The notes below the pieces were generated by a model that saw only the letters and a program-made list of their open reading frames with translations, was not told the origin of the DNA and did no database searches. Shown in pieces: positions 34,879-43,531 of a stretch of DNA of 64,000 nucleotides (positions within the stretch are counted from its first letter, which is position 1; every line of letters begins with the position of its first letter). Source of the stretch: Acidimicrobiales bacterium (lineage in GTDB: Bacteria > Actinomycetota > Acidimicrobiia > Acidimicrobiales > Aldehydirespiratoraceae); NCBI GenBank assembly GCA_040219515.1, contig JAVJSI010000007.1, positions 310,001 to 374,000 of the forward strand. The letters are read 5' to 3'. Position numbers and translations under genes: made by a program.

Positions 34879-37338
34879 ATGTTGATCACGAGGGTGCCGC
34901 CCGAGGCCGACGCCGAGAGTCTGCTGCTGGCGTTCCTCGAATGGGCCAACGACCGCGGCCTCGAGCTCTACCCCCACCAGGAGGAGGCCATCCTCGCCAT
35001 CCTGGCGGGCGACCACGTGGTTCTCGCGACGCCCACGGGGTCGGGCAAGTCACTGGTGGCGGTGGCCGGCGCCTTCGCGATGGCAGCACAGGGGAAGAAG
35101 GCCGTCTACACCGCGCCGATCAAGGCGCTCGTGAGCGAGAAGTTCTTCGAACTCGCCGCCGAGCTCGGCGCCGACAACGTCGGCATGGTCACCGGCGACG
35201 CCAGCGTCAACGCCGATGCCCCGGTCGTCGTGTGTACGGCGGAGATCATGGCCAACCGGGCATTGCGCGACGGCCCCGACTGCGACGTCGACCTCGTCGT
35301 GATGGACGAGTTCCACTACTACGGCGACCGCGACCGCGGCTGGGCGTGGCAGGTCCCGCTGCTGGAACTGCCCGACACGCAGTTCCTGCTCATGAGTGCA
35401 ACGCTCGGCGACACGACGGATCTGCGCGATGACCTCGCGGCCCGCACCGGCCGCTCGGTCGAGCTGGTGGCCGATGCCGAACGCCCCGTGCCACTCGACT
35501 TCGAGTACCGGGAGACCCCGCTGCTCGAGACCATCGGCGAGCTCCTCGACGACGGCCGGACCCCGGTCTACATCGTCCACTTCACCCAGAAGGAGGCCAC
35601 CGCGAGGGCACAGAGTCTCACCAGCCTCGACGTGCTCACCAAGGACGAGAAAACCCTCGTGAAGGAGGCCATCGGCGGATTCCGCTTCGACACCCCGATC
35701 GGCAAGGACCTGAAACGCTTCGTCGAAGCGGGCATCGGCGTGCACCACGCCGGCCTGCTCCCGAAGTATCGCCTGTTGGTCGAAAAGCTCGCCCAACAGG
35801 GCCTGCTCAAGCTGATCTGCGGCACCGACACACTGGGTGTCGGCGTCAACATCCCGATCCGATCGGTGCTCTTCACCCAGCTCTGCAAGTACGACGGCCG
35901 CCGCGTGCGAGTGCTGTCGGTGCGCGACTTCCAGCAGATCGCCGGCCGAGCCGGCCGCCGCGGTTTCGATGTTGCCGGCAGTGTGCTCGTGCAGGCACCC
36001 GAGCACGTGGTGGAGAACAAGCGGGCGGAAGCAAAGGCTGCGGTCGACCCGAAGAAAAAGAAGAAGCTGGTGAAGAAGAAGCCACCGGAGCGGGGCTACG
36101 CCCACTGGGACGGCGACACGCTGGTCCGTCTCAGCGAAGGCACGCCGGAAACGCTCTCCTCGAGCTTCGCCGTCTCCCACGCCATGATGCTGAACGTGCT
36201 CGACCGGCCCGGCGACGGCTGTGCGGCCATGAAGCAGTTGCTCACCGACAACCACGAGACCCGCAAGGCCCAGCGCGGCCACATCCGGCGGGCGATCGCG
36301 GTGTACCGTTCGCTTGTCGACGCCGAGATCATCGACACCGATCCGCTGCGGGTGAACCTGGACCTGCAGGACGACTTCCGTCTCAACCAGCCGCTGTCGC
36401 TCTTCGTCGTCGAGGCGCTCGACGGGCTCGACCCGGACGCACCCGACTATCACCTCCAGATACTCAGCCTGGTCGAGTCGGTTCTCGCCGACCCGATGGT
36501 GATCCTCATCGCCCAGAAGGACAAGGCCAAGGACACCCTGATCAGCGAACTCAAGTCGCAGGGAGTCGAGTACGAGGAGCGGATGAACCGGCTCGAGGAG
36601 GTCACCTGGCCACGACCTGAGGCCGACTTCATCGAACCCGCCTTCGAGATCTTCGCCCGGCACCACCCGTGGGTCGGGCGCGAACGGGTGAGCCCCAAAG
36701 CGGTGGCCCGGGAGATGCTCGAGTTCGCCGAGACGTTCAACCAGTTCGTGGCTCGCTACGGCCTGAAGCGCTCCGAGGGCCTCGTCCTGCGCTACCTCAC
36801 CGACGTCTACAAGACGCTGCTGCAGACCGTGCCGATGGACAGGTCGAACGACGATCTCGACGACGTCATCGAGTGGCTCGGCGCGATGATCCGTCGCGTC
36901 GACTCCAGCCTGATCGACGAGTGGGAACGACTCCGCAACCCCGACCCCGAGGCCCCCACCCCCGAAACGACCGACGAACCCGACGACATCACCGCGAACC
37001 GTCGGGCCTTCCGGGTGCTCGTACGCAACGAACTCTTCCGATTCGTGACCGAACTCGCCAACCGTCGTTCGGCGTTGCTGGCCGACGACATCGCGCCGTA
37101 CTGGGACGAACACGAGTGGATCGGCATCGATGCCGATGCTCGGAGCGGCGAGTGGTTCGACTTCGACCGGAACGCGGACGGTTCGACCACACCCGACGCA
37201 AGCACGTGCATGGCCACCCAGACCCTGTTGGATCCGAGTGGCCATCACGAATGGGTGCTCGAAGCGGAGGTCGACCTCGAGGCGTCTCGCACCGAGGAAC
37301 GAGCGGTGGTTCGGCCGGTCCGCGTCGTCCGACGCTGA
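34879..37338 (+). CDS. Ski2/Mtr4-like DEAD/DEAH RNA helicase (DUF3516 type)
   Basis: An 819-residue helicase from ATG 34879: Q-region LYPHQEEAILAIL, motif I ATPTGSGKS near residue 55, motif II MDEFHYY near 143, SATLGDTTDLRD, and motif VI QIAGRAGRRGFD near 357. A lysine cluster (DPKKKKKLVKKKPPERG, about 390) follows, then a long C-terminal domain as in actinobacterial DUF3516 helicases. The promoter and ATG at 34838 suggest the true N-terminus is MSEPTLDTLL-DLHPMLITR, which needs one extra G at about 34867; as written, translation from 34838 stops after 15 codons. It is probably an RNA helicase in decay or ribosome biology (family-based inference). Confidence 0.85.
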   Translation: MLITRVPPEADAESLLLAFLEWANDRGLELYPHQEEAILAILAGDHVVLATPTGSGKSLVAVAGAFAMAAQGKKAVYTAPIKALVSEKFFELAAELGADNVGMVTGDASVNADAPVVVCTAEIMANRALRDGPDCDVDLVVMDEFHYYGDRDRGWAWQVPLLELPDTQFLLMSATLGDTTDLRDDLAARTGRSVELVADAERPVPLDFEYRETPLLETIGELLDDGRTPVYIVHFTQKEATARAQSLTSLDVLTKDEKTLVKEAIGGFRFDTPIGKDLKRFVEAGIGVHHAGLLPKYRLLVEKLAQQGLLKLICGTDTLGVGVNIPIRSVLFTQLCKYDGRRVRVLSVRDFQQIAGRAGRRGFDVAGSVLVQAPEHVVENKRAEAKAAVDPKKKKKLVKKKPPERGYAHWDGDTLVRLSEGTPETLSSSFAVSHAMMLNVLDRPGDGCAAMKQLLTDNHETRKAQRGHIRRAIAVYRSLVDAEIIDTDPLRVNLDLQDDFRLNQPLSLFVVEALDGLDPDAPDYHLQILSLVESVLADPMVILIAQKDKAKDTLISELKSQGVEYEERMNRLEEVTWPRPEADFIEPAFEIFARHHPWVGRERVSPKAVAREMLEFAETFNQFVARYGLKRSEGLVLRYLTDVYKTLLQTVPMDRSNDDLDDVIEWLGAMIRRVDSSLIDEWERLRNPDPEAPTPETTDEPDDITANRRAFRVLVRNELFRFVTELANRRSALLADDIAPYWDEHEWIGIDADARSGEWFDFDRNADGSTTPDASTCMATQTLLDPSGHHEWVLEAEVDLEASRTEERAVVRPVRVVRR

Positions 37339-37351
37339 ACCGACCGCGACG

Positions 37352-37585
37352 CTAGGCCTCGGGGGTCCCGGGGGCCTCGGGGGCGTCGTCCTCACCGTCG
37401 ATCTTGTCGACTGCCTTCTTGACTGCGTCGGGCACCTTGCCCCCAGTCATGTCGTCGACCTTGTCGACGGCCGCCTCGGCGGCGTCGCCGGCCTTCTCAC
37501 GAACGGTCTCGGCAGCGTCGCCGGCCTTCTCGGCCACGCCGCCCAACCTGGCCTTGGCCTTGGCGGCAAAGTCCTTGATACCCAT
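37352..37585 (-). CDS. Small Ala/Lys/Asp-rich helical protein (MT0933/Rv0909-like)
   Basis: A 77-residue, highly charged helical protein with repeated EKAGDAAE units and a C-terminal DDMTGGKVPDAVKKAVDK. It resembles the MT0933/Rv0909 antitoxin-like group and also CsbD/LEA-type stress proteins. No toxin partner adjoins it; the flanking genes are the helicase (convergent, 13-nt gap) and a divergent SDR. The call as antitoxin is therefore doubtful. Confidence 0.65.
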   Translation of the reverse strand: MGIKDFAAKAKARLGGVAEKAGDAAETVREKAGDAAEAAVDKVDDMTGGKVPDAVKKAVDKIDGEDDAPEAPGTPEA

Positions 37586-37725
37586 CGCATGCTCCTGATC
37601 GTGTCGGGGGATTGGAATCGGGGGATTGCAGGACCGCCAGTGCCGGTCACCCCTCTCGACGATAGGTCAGTGGGGAGCGTCGCGCATTCGCACGAAAATT
37701 CCCCGGCTCGCTAGGGTTCTGCGCC

Positions 37726-38565
37726 ATGGCATCCATCGAAGGTCTTGCAACACTCGTCACCGGCGGCGGCAGCGGCATCGGCGAAGCGGCGGCGGCGAAG
37801 CTGGCCGCCGACGGCGCCCACGTCACGATCTGCGGTCGCACCGAAGACAAGCTCGTCGGTGCGGTCGAACGGATCGCGTCAGGAGCCGCCGACGGTGTCA
37901 CCGTGCAGCACGTCGTCGCCGACGTCACGAACGAGGACGACGTCCGCGCCGCGGTCGCGAGCGCGAGCTCCATCACCGGCCGTCTCGACGGACTGTTCGC
38001 ATCGGCCGGCGGCTCGACCGGCATGGGCCCACTCGCCACCTCCGAGGTCGAGACCATCCGGTCCACGATGGAACTCAACTACATCGGTACGTTCCTGTGC
38101 CTCAAGCACGGTGGCACCCAGATGGCCAAGCAGGGCGGTGGCGGGTCGATCGTCGGGTGTTCCTCCCACGCCGGACACGATCCGATGCGCTACCTGGGCG
38201 GTTACGGCGCCGCCAAGGCCGGCTTGGATCACCTCTGTCGGGTGAGCGCCGATGAGATGGGTCGCTTCGGCGTCCGCGTCAACTCGGTGCAGCCCGGCAT
38301 CGTCGCCACCGAACTCATGGGCCCCATCACCGGTGGTGGCGCCCTGCTCGACGACTACCTGCCCCAGATCCCGCTCGGCCGGGTGGGCGAACCCGAGGAG
38401 ATCGCCGAGATGGTGCGCTTCCTCATCGGGCCCGAATCCTCGTGGATCACCGGCCAGGCGTTCGCCGTCGACGGCGGCCAGAACCTCCGCCGCGGCGCCG
38501 ACTACGGCACCCTCCTGCGGGAGTTCGGACCCGACCCGCTCGACGACCTAGCGGCCGAGGGGTGA
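37726..38565 (+). CDS. Short-chain dehydrogenase/reductase
   Basis: A 279-residue classical SDR: LVTGGGSGIGEAAAAKLA, SAGGSTGMG, IVGCSSHAGHD, catalytic YGAAK near residue 160, and the C-terminal GQAFAVDGGQNLRRG. TAGGGT (37712-37717) ends 8 nt before ATG 37726. Its last 18 nt overlap the end of the convergent DUF952 gene. Substrate unknown. Confidence 0.88.
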   Translation: MASIEGLATLVTGGGSGIGEAAAAKLAADGAHVTICGRTEDKLVGAVERIASGAADGVTVQHVVADVTNEDDVRAAVASASSITGRLDGLFASAGGSTGMGPLATSEVETIRSTMELNYIGTFLCLKHGGTQMAKQGGGGSIVGCSSHAGHDPMRYLGGYGAAKAGLDHLCRVSADEMGRFGVRVNSVQPGIVATELMGPITGGGALLDDYLPQIPLGRVGEPEEIAEMVRFLIGPESSWITGQAFAVDGGQNLRRGADYGTLLREFGPDPLDDLAAEG

Positions 38566-38937
38566 ACGCACCGCCCGCACGAGTGCGGGCGGCAACACGA
38601 ACGATCCGTCGGGACCGGGCGGAAAGGCGATCTCGTTGAGCACCGCGGCCGTGGGCAGCGACGCGTAGAGGTGCGGGAACAGCTCGTCGGTGTCGGTTCC
38701 GGCCTCCCACACCACCGCGCGCTCCAGATAGTGGGCGTCGAGCACGAGCGCCACCAGATCGTCGCGCCCGCGGTAGAAGCGGTTCGCCGGCGTGAGCACC
38801 TGGTCGATCGCCGAGAGATGGATGAATCCGTCGCGGTCCCATTCCTTCGGCAGATACGTCTCCCCGGGGGCGCACGCCGCCCACACGTCGAGTTCGGCGA
38901 GGTGGACCAGCCGAGCCGGGCGGTCGACCTCCGTCAC
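38548..38937 (-). CDS. DUF952-family protein
   Basis: A 129-residue protein matching the DUF952 pattern: LVHLAELDVWAACAPGE, DGFIHLSAIDQVLTPANRFY, and LFPHLYASLP. This fold resembles glutathione-transferase-related or ADP-ribosyltransferase-like small proteins; its activity is unknown. The GTG start at 38937 overlaps the membrane-protein stop as GTGA, so it is the last gene of a three-gene coupled set (40369 to 38548). Confidence 0.85.
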   Translation of the reverse strand: MTEVDRPARLVHLAELDVWAACAPGETYLPKEWDRDGFIHLSAIDQVLTPANRFYRGRDDLVALVLDAHYLERAVVWEAGTDTDELFPHLYASLPTAAVLNEIAFPPGPDGSFVLPPALVRAVRSPLGR

Positions 38938-39656
38938 GATCTGATCCGCCCGGACTCCTCCATCAGGTGTGTGATGCCCGGATAGTCGGGGATCGGATCC
39001 AGTGTGCGATCGATGTAGATCAGCGCGCCGGTGATACAGGCGAAGGACACGATGAAGTTCACGCCCGAACGAGTGAGGAAGAAGAAGCCCAGTCCTGAGT
39101 TGTTGTAGAGCCAGATGTCCCAGACGGAGGTGAGCAACTCGAACGCCACGAGCACCCACGTCGCCCCGTTCATCGCCTTGCGGAAGCGGGGGTCGGCGAT
39201 GACCGTGGCCGGCAGGGGCACGACCTTCGGGATCAACCACGCGAGGATGGGCCGGCCGGCGAAGATCGTGAGGGCACACGCCACGCCGATCAGGATCTTG
39301 CCGATGATCCCGAACCCGAAGTAGACCGCGTCGGCGCTGACGTCGACGTCGATCCAGCTCCTGTCGACGGCGATCGTCAGCCCCGCCCGCACGGTCAGGT
39401 AGGTCGCGATCCCGGGCAGAAACCATCCGACGCCCACGCCGCGGCGATGACGGCTGATCGCCGCCTTGATCGACCACAGCAGCGAGGCGACCACGGCGAG
39501 CACGAGATTGTCGAGCACGATCCGGAACCCGAAGAACAAGATGATCGGCATCAGCTGGTCGAGGTTGTTCCCCCCGGCGAAGCTCTTCGGCGTCATCTCC
39601 TCGATGAGCTCCTCGGATTCATCGTGCGCGTCGCGCTCGTCATCGGCGTCGTTCAT
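38934..39656 (-). CDS. Integral membrane protein (VC0807-like)
   Basis: A 240-residue protein with an acidic cytoplasmic N-terminus (about 25 residues) and six probable membrane helices, including IILFFGFRIVLDNLVLAVV and FGIIGKILIGVACALTIF. It resembles the VC0807/DUF3159-type membrane proteins, whose role is unknown. ATG 39656 overlaps the preceding stop (ATGA) and its own stop overlaps the DUF952 start (GTGA). Confidence 0.75.
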   Translation of the reverse strand: MNDADDERDAHDESEELIEEMTPKSFAGGNNLDQLMPIILFFGFRIVLDNLVLAVVASLLWSIKAAISRHRRGVGVGWFLPGIATYLTVRAGLTIAVDRSWIDVDVSADAVYFGFGIIGKILIGVACALTIFAGRPILAWLIPKVVPLPATVIADPRFRKAMNGATWVLVAFELLTSVWDIWLYNNSGLGFFFLTRSGVNFIVSFACITGALIYIDRTLDPIPDYPGITHLMEESGRIRS

Positions 39657-40369
39657 GGAGCCAACGCGATCCACTGCTCGACGACGGAGCGGTCGCCGAA
39701 CACCTCGAGCCCGTCGAGCGATAGCCGGCCGTACATGGTGAGCAGCAGGTCCGCCCCTCCGGCCCGCACCGCAGCATCACCCTTGCCGTGCTCGTGCGTC
39801 ACGGCGATGCGGCCGTCGACCACCGTCAGCATCAGCTCACCTTCACCGTCGGTCTGGTGCAGGTGGAGCGATCCGGCGGGCGAGGCGCCGTCGAACCCGG
39901 CGAGCAGCACGGAGTAGAGCTCGTCCACTCCGTCGAAGGCGATGTCGGGATCGATCGGCGAGACCTGCCCCACCGCCTGCTCGGCGTCGACTCGGTGCAC
40001 CGCCGTCTCGATGAGCGTACGCCGGTGGTAGAAGCCGACGTCGGCGATGCCCGACCAGGTCCAGACGGGCCGGGTCGGGTCGCTCGACCCGATGACCGGC
40101 ACCAACAGCGCAAGCCGCTCGGCGGCGAAGCGGGCGATGTCGTCGGGCTCCTCGGGTGTGGGCGCGAGCCGACCGAAATCAGGCGGCTCGGTCGAGCCGG
40201 ACTCGACGATGACCCGGAACGCCTCCCATCCGTTGGCCACGTGGCCGAGCAGCTCCGTCACCCGCCAACCGGGGCAGGCGGGCACATCGGCCTCGAGATC
40301 GACAGCCGCGACATCGAGGAGGCGGCTGCCCTCCGCCTCGAGCGCAGCACTCCGTTCGACTGGATCCAT
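39653..40369 (-). CDS. Maleylpyruvate-isomerase-family mycothiol-dependent protein
   Basis: A 238-residue protein. The N-terminal 150 residues are the DinB-like metal-binding domain (VPACPGWRVTELLGHVANGW, then YHRRTLIETAVHRVDAEQA with the conserved histidines). The C-terminal 80 form an SCP2-like domain (LHLHQTDGEGELMLTVVDGR). This is the architecture of the mycothiol-dependent maleylpyruvate isomerase family; the actual reaction is unproven. ATG 40369 is chosen because upstream sequence belongs to the divergent SDR region. Confidence 0.85.
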   Translation of the reverse strand: MDPVERSAALEAEGSRLLDVAAVDLEADVPACPGWRVTELLGHVANGWEAFRVIVESGSTEPPDFGRLAPTPEEPDDIARFAAERLALLVPVIGSSDPTRPVWTWSGIADVGFYHRRTLIETAVHRVDAEQAVGQVSPIDPDIAFDGVDELYSVLLAGFDGASPAGSLHLHQTDGEGELMLTVVDGRIAVTHEHGKGDAAVRAGGADLLLTMYGRLSLDGLEVFGDRSVVEQWIALAP

Positions 40370-40429
40370 TTGCCCAGTTTGGCGCGGCCGGACGATCATC
40401 GTGCACCAGTGCATGACGAACGGAGCAAT

Positions 40430-41227
40430 GTGGGGACCTACGCGATCAGCGGATCGGCATCCGGAATCGGCGCCGCCACCCGGGCCAAGCTCGAGAACGC
40501 CGGCAACACGGTCATCGGTATCGACCTCCACGACGCCGAGGTGGTCGGCGACCTCTCCACGGCCGATGGTCGAGCCGCCGTCCTCGAGGCCACCCTCGAC
40601 CGGTGCAGCGGCACGCTCGATGGCCTCGTCACTGCGGCCGGGGTCGGACCCCCGCTGCGCGGCAACCTGATCGCAAGGGTCAACTATTTCGGTTCCCACG
40701 CGCTGCTCGATGGGCTCCGGCCCGCGCTCGCGGCTGCGGGGGCCGCGCAGGTGGTGCAGGTCGGATCGAACTCGTCCACCACCTCGCCCAACCTGCCGCC
40801 GGAACTGATCGAGGCGTTCCTGACCGGCGACGAGGAAGGCGCCGTCGCCATCGTCGGCGACGTGCCCGAGCCCTTCGACGGCGCGATCGCCTACGGCGGG
40901 GCCAAGCTCGCGATCTCACGCTGGTGCCGGCGAGCGGCCGTGACCGACGAGTGGGTCGGCCAGGGCATCACCCTCAATGTCATCGCGCCGGGCCCGGTGC
41001 AGACTCCCCTGTTCCAGGCGGGCAAGGACGATGCCGACTTCGGGCCTCTCCTCGAGGGCTTCCCGATCCCGACGGGTGAGCCGGCAACGCCGGACCTCAT
41101 GGCCGACTGGATCATCTTCATGCTCTCACCGGCGGCTCGCTTCGCCTGCGGGTCGGTCGTCTTCGTCGACGGCGGTGCCGATGCGCTGATCCGCAGCGAC
41201 GCGTGGCCCGAGACGTTCACCATGTGA
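40430..41227 (+). CDS. Short-chain dehydrogenase/reductase
   Basis: A 265-residue SDR of the 3-alpha-hydroxysteroid-dehydrogenase type: YAISGSASGIGAATRAKLE, IGIDLHDAEVVGDLST, VTAAGVGPP, VVQVGSNSST, YGGAK as the catalytic pair near residue 155, and GSVVFVDGGADALIR. The start is GTG 40430, with GGAG 4 nt upstream. It is divergent from the maleylpyruvate-isomerase-type gene (60-bp gap). Substrate not determinable. Confidence 0.87.
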   Translation: MGTYAISGSASGIGAATRAKLENAGNTVIGIDLHDAEVVGDLSTADGRAAVLEATLDRCSGTLDGLVTAAGVGPPLRGNLIARVNYFGSHALLDGLRPALAAAGAAQVVQVGSNSSTTSPNLPPELIEAFLTGDEEGAVAIVGDVPEPFDGAIAYGGAKLAISRWCRRAAVTDEWVGQGITLNVIAPGPVQTPLFQAGKDDADFGPLLEGFPIPTGEPATPDLMADWIIFMLSPAARFACGSVVFVDGGADALIRSDAWPETFTM

Positions 41228-41253
41228 CTCCCCGCTGCGCGCAGCGTTGCCCG

Positions 41254-41967
41254 CTACCAGGCGAGTGAGACCGCCATGGCGGTGTGCAGCGCCACGCCCA
41301 CCACCACGAACACGTGCCAGATCTCGTGATAGCCGAACGAGTCGGTCCACGGGTCGGGCCAGCGGGCACCGACCACGATGGCACCGACGGTGTAGGCGGC
41401 GCCACCACCGAGCAACAAGGCGACCTCGGACAGCGTGAGGTGGGCGATCATCCACGGCACGAACACGAGCATTGACCAGCCGAACACCAGATAGGCCGCG
41501 TTCATCACTCCCGCCGGCGGATGCACGGGTGTCCATTCCGCGGCGATCCCGAGCAGCGCGCCGGTCCAGGCGACAGCGAGGAGCCAGGTCGAGACGGCGC
41601 CATCGAGGCCCAGCACCGCGATCGGTGTGGCCGTCGTCGCGAACATCAAGAAGATGGTCGTGTGATCGAGCCGAACCATCATCTCGACGCGCTCGATCGG
41701 CCAGTCCCGCAGGTGCACGATCGCGCTCACGCCCAACATCGCCGTGTTGCCGAAGGCGAAGATGGCCATGACCGTCGCTGCCCTACTGCCGTCGGCGCCG
41801 ACGACGAGCACGATGCCGATTGCGACCGAGGCGACGGCCGCCCACCGGTGGAGGAGCCCACGGAATCTCGGACGCGGTCGTCGTAGCAACCGCCGGGCGG
41901 AAGGAGAGAGGTGCTCGGCCCGCGGATCGTCAAGCAATTGCACGACGGGAAGGATACGCGAGCGCAC
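41254..41967 (-). CDS. Hemolysin III/PAQR-like membrane protein
   Basis: A 237-residue protein with about seven membrane helices and family residues RLDHTTIFLMFATTATPIAV and GYHEIWHVFVVVGVALH, which carry the Ser/His/Asp-type metal site of the HlyIII/YqfA-PAQR family (hydrolase-like). The start is GTG 41967. The N-terminal 40 residues are rich in Arg (SARRLLRRPRPRFRG) and cytoplasmic. Confidence 0.88.
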   Translation of the reverse strand: MRSRILPVVQLLDDPRAEHLSPSARRLLRRPRPRFRGLLHRWAAVASVAIGIVLVVGADGSRAATVMAIFAFGNTAMLGVSAIVHLRDWPIERVEMMVRLDHTTIFLMFATTATPIAVLGLDGAVSTWLLAVAWTGALLGIAAEWTPVHPPAGVMNAAYLVFGWSMLVFVPWMIAHLTLSEVALLLGGGAAYTVGAIVVGARWPDPWTDSFGYHEIWHVFVVVGVALHTAMAVSLAW

Positions 41968-41988
41968 CGAGATGGCGTGAGCCGGGCC

Positions 41989-41994
41989 TACGAT
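41989..41994 (+). promoter_or_regulatory. -10 element of the MFS gene at 42003
   Basis: TACGAT ends 8 nt before GTG 42003. It favours that start over GTG 41997, which would lie only 2 nt downstream. Confidence 0.45.
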
Positions 41995-42002
41995 CGGTGG
42001 CC

Positions 42003-43520
42003 GTGAGCCGACGCCGAGTGATCCGCACCGAGACCACGTGCGACGACACCGAGCTCGACCGCCGACGGGAGCCCCGCGACGACATCGTCGCCGAGACCCC
42101 GGAGACCGATGGCCGCTACGGCCTCGCCCAAGGACCCTTCGCCTACTACGAGCGGACGCTCGACGCGTCCCGCGAGGGCGACGAGTGGCGCGTCCAGGAG
42201 ACCACCACCTACCGCCTGGCGATCCCCGTCTGGGGGTGGCTGTTCCAGTTGCCGATTCGCCGGGCCCTGCGCCGGCGCCAGGATCGCTTCGACTACTGGT
42301 GGGCGCCGCCCGATCGCCTCGACGCGCGGGCGGCGATGGTGCTGGGCCTGCTCGCCGCCGCCCAGATCGTCGACGGCTATCTCGGCACCGTACTCACGCA
42401 GACCATCAGCTTCGCAACCGACGAGTTCGGCCGCGGCAACAGCGCCCAAGGATGGGTGCTCGGCGTCGCCCGCGTGGGGGTGCTCTTCAGCCTCGTCGCA
42501 GTGGCGCTCGCCGATCGCCGGGGCCGACGGTCCATGCTCGTCATCGCCGGACTCGGGAGTTGCACGTTCACGCTTCTCGGCGGTCTCGCGCCCGACATCT
42601 GGACACTCGGCGGTACACAGCTGATCGCCCGTGGCCTCTCCACCGGACTGGGCATCATCATCGTGATCGTCGCCGCCGAGGAGATGCCGGCCCGCAGCCG
42701 CGCGTGGGCGGCGTCCGTGCTCGTGCTCAGTGCGGCGTTCGGTGCCGGAATCGCCGTCAACGTTCTCCGCCTCGCCGATCTCGGCATACGCGGTTGGCGG
42801 GGCGTGTACCTGGTGGGCGGACTCGGCATCTTCGTGATCATCTGGGTCGGACGACGGTTGCCGGAGACGTTGCGGTTCACCCAGTCGGTCGAGTCCAGCG
42901 CGCCGATCCTCACTCCCGACCAGCGACAGCGGCGCCGCCAACGACTCATCCTCCTGGCCGGGTCGGCGTTTCTCCTCTCGATGTTCTTCTCCCCCGCCTC
43001 GAGCTTCCAGAACGACTTCCTCAAGGACGAGCACGGCTACAGCGCGTCGGGGATCTCCAACTTCACCCTCGTGACCGGTACGCCGGCCGGGCTGGGCGTA
43101 CTGCTCGGCGGCTACCTCGCCGAGACGAAGGGGCGCCGAAGGGTCGGCGCCATCGGCATCCTCCTCGGGACCGGATTCTCGGCCCTCGCCTACTTCTCGG
43201 CCGGGCCCGCGCTCTGGCTCATCACCATGGTCGGGGTGGTGCTCGGCGGTATCGCGGTGCCGGCGATGGCCGTCTACGGACCCGAGCTCTTCGGCACCCA
43301 CGATCGTGGGCGGGCGAACGGGGTGATCGTCACCGTCGGCGTCGTCGGGAGCGCCGTCGGGTTGATCTTCGTGGGCCAGGTGTCGGATCGCCTCGGCGAG
43401 ATCGGCCCTGCGCTGGCGATACTGCTGGCGGGTCCGCTCGTGGTCGCCTGGCTGGTCCTGCGCCGCTACCCGGAAACCGCGGGACTCGAGCTCGAAGCGA
43501 TCAACCCCGAGGACCGCTGA
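42003..43520 (+). CDS. MFS transporter (sugar-porter-like)
   Basis: A 505-residue MFS protein with an unusual soluble N-terminus of about 110 residues (ending around RFDYWWAPPDRLDARAAM) before the first helix. The A-like motif LADRRGRRSMLV follows helix 2, and GYLAETKGRRRVG and YPETAGLELEAINPED fit the sugar/metabolite-porter group. Twelve helices are expected. The substrate is unknown. It is divergent from the HlyIII gene (35-bp gap). Confidence 0.85.
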   Translation: MSRRRVIRTETTCDDTELDRRREPRDDIVAETPETDGRYGLAQGPFAYYERTLDASREGDEWRVQETTTYRLAIPVWGWLFQLPIRRALRRRQDRFDYWWAPPDRLDARAAMVLGLLAAAQIVDGYLGTVLTQTISFATDEFGRGNSAQGWVLGVARVGVLFSLVAVALADRRGRRSMLVIAGLGSCTFTLLGGLAPDIWTLGGTQLIARGLSTGLGIIIVIVAAEEMPARSRAWAASVLVLSAAFGAGIAVNVLRLADLGIRGWRGVYLVGGLGIFVIIWVGRRLPETLRFTQSVESSAPILTPDQRQRRRQRLILLAGSAFLLSMFFSPASSFQNDFLKDEHGYSASGISNFTLVTGTPAGLGVLLGGYLAETKGRRRVGAIGILLGTGFSALAYFSAGPALWLITMVGVVLGGIAVPAMAVYGPELFGTHDRGRANGVIVTVGVVGSAVGLIFVGQVSDRLGEIGPALAILLAGPLVVAWLVLRRYPETAGLELEAINPEDR

Positions 43521-43531
43521 GCGATACCGTC

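Noticed and set aside
35050-37395. A 781-codon open frame antisense to the helicase gene
   Set aside because: The plus strand encodes all helicase motifs; the minus frame lacks any family match and has His/Val-rich shadow composition.
37352-37585. Toxin-antitoxin module
   Set aside because: The small helical protein resembles MT0933-type antitoxins, but no toxin gene lies next to it.
41233-41246. CGCTGCGCGCAGCG palindrome as a terminator between convergent genes
   Set aside because: The palindrome leaves no loop and has no T-run; it is too weak to call.
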